Shown: positions 6,699-6,717 of the stretch, piece by piece
Numbering within the stretch: the first letter of the stretch is position 1
Layout of the letters: each line of letters opens with the position of its first letter
Assembly: GCA_025656435.1 (NCBI GenBank)
Contig: JAHXHT010000129.1
Span: forward strand, 1 to 6,717
Length of the DNA: 6,717 nt
Direction: 5' to 3'
Source of the DNA: Candidatus Thiodiazotropha sp. (ex Gloverina cf. vestifex)
GTDB lineage: Bacteria > Pseudomonadota > Gammaproteobacteria > Chromatiales > Chromatiaceae
Position numbers and translations under genes: made by a program
The notes under the pieces: generated by a model
Database searches by the model: none
Told to the model about the DNA's origin: nothing
The model's input: only the letters and a program-made list of their open reading frames with translations

Positions 6699-6717
6699 GC
6701 CGTTATGCCCCGACCGT

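Noticed and set aside
6601..6708. Possible integron attC site on the minus strand, with GCATAAC and GTTGGGC as outer core sites 108 bases apart.
   Set aside because: GTTGGGC lies inside kinase PAS coding sequence, and the inner TGTCGC/GCGACA arms are asymmetrically spaced from the cores (2-3 bases on one side, more than 20 on the other), unlike attC. No integrase or cassette is visible.

Overview
The window looks like chromosomal DNA of a moderate-GC Gammaproteobacterium. Environmental or sulfur-oxidising lineages often carry this kind of multi-PAS kinase and PhnD-type sensor, but this is inference from protein style only; no taxonomic marker gene is present. I found no tRNA, rRNA, CRISPR array or complete mobile element.

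Layout. Positions 1-220 are a leader region with no supported gene and a possible -10 element near 144. A plus-strand gene (221-925) encodes a secreted SIMPL/DUF541 protein with a clear ribosome binding site. After a 155-base gap, a second plus-strand gene (1081-2055) encodes an odd fusion: a signal peptide and the first lobe of a PhnD-like binding domain run directly into the C-terminal half of a histidine kinase. The phosphoacceptor His box, the second lobe and any membrane helix are missing, and the gene ends in a 9-base tandem repeat. It reads as an in-frame internal-deletion remnant of a larger sensor kinase. A 79-base convergent gap with a modest hairpin follows.

From 2135 to about 6639 the minus strand carries what appears to be one very large hybrid sensor kinase, split into two reading frames. 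The upstream frame (4132-6606) holds seven PAS domains, the last cut short. The downstream frame (2135-4135) completes that domain and adds two more PAS domains, HisKA, HATPase and a receiver. The frames exchange exactly at an in-phase A AAA AAG heptamer (4180-4174), the dnaX-type -1 slippery sequence. A -1 shift there would give a continuous product of about 1490 residues. A one-base loss from a homopolymer (mutation or sequencing error) explains the same data. The paralogous Arg-Lys-Lys-Asp-Gly site in the fifth PAS domain has seven A's where this one has six, which supports the indel reading.

The kinase also lacks a credible 5' end: PAS homology extends upstream of the only available start (a TTG) and stops at an in-frame TAG beside a 64-base palindromic element (6635-6698) near the window edge. 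Two of the three protein loci here are therefore apparently rearranged or broken signalling genes. The most interesting point is whether the slippery-site junction is programmed.
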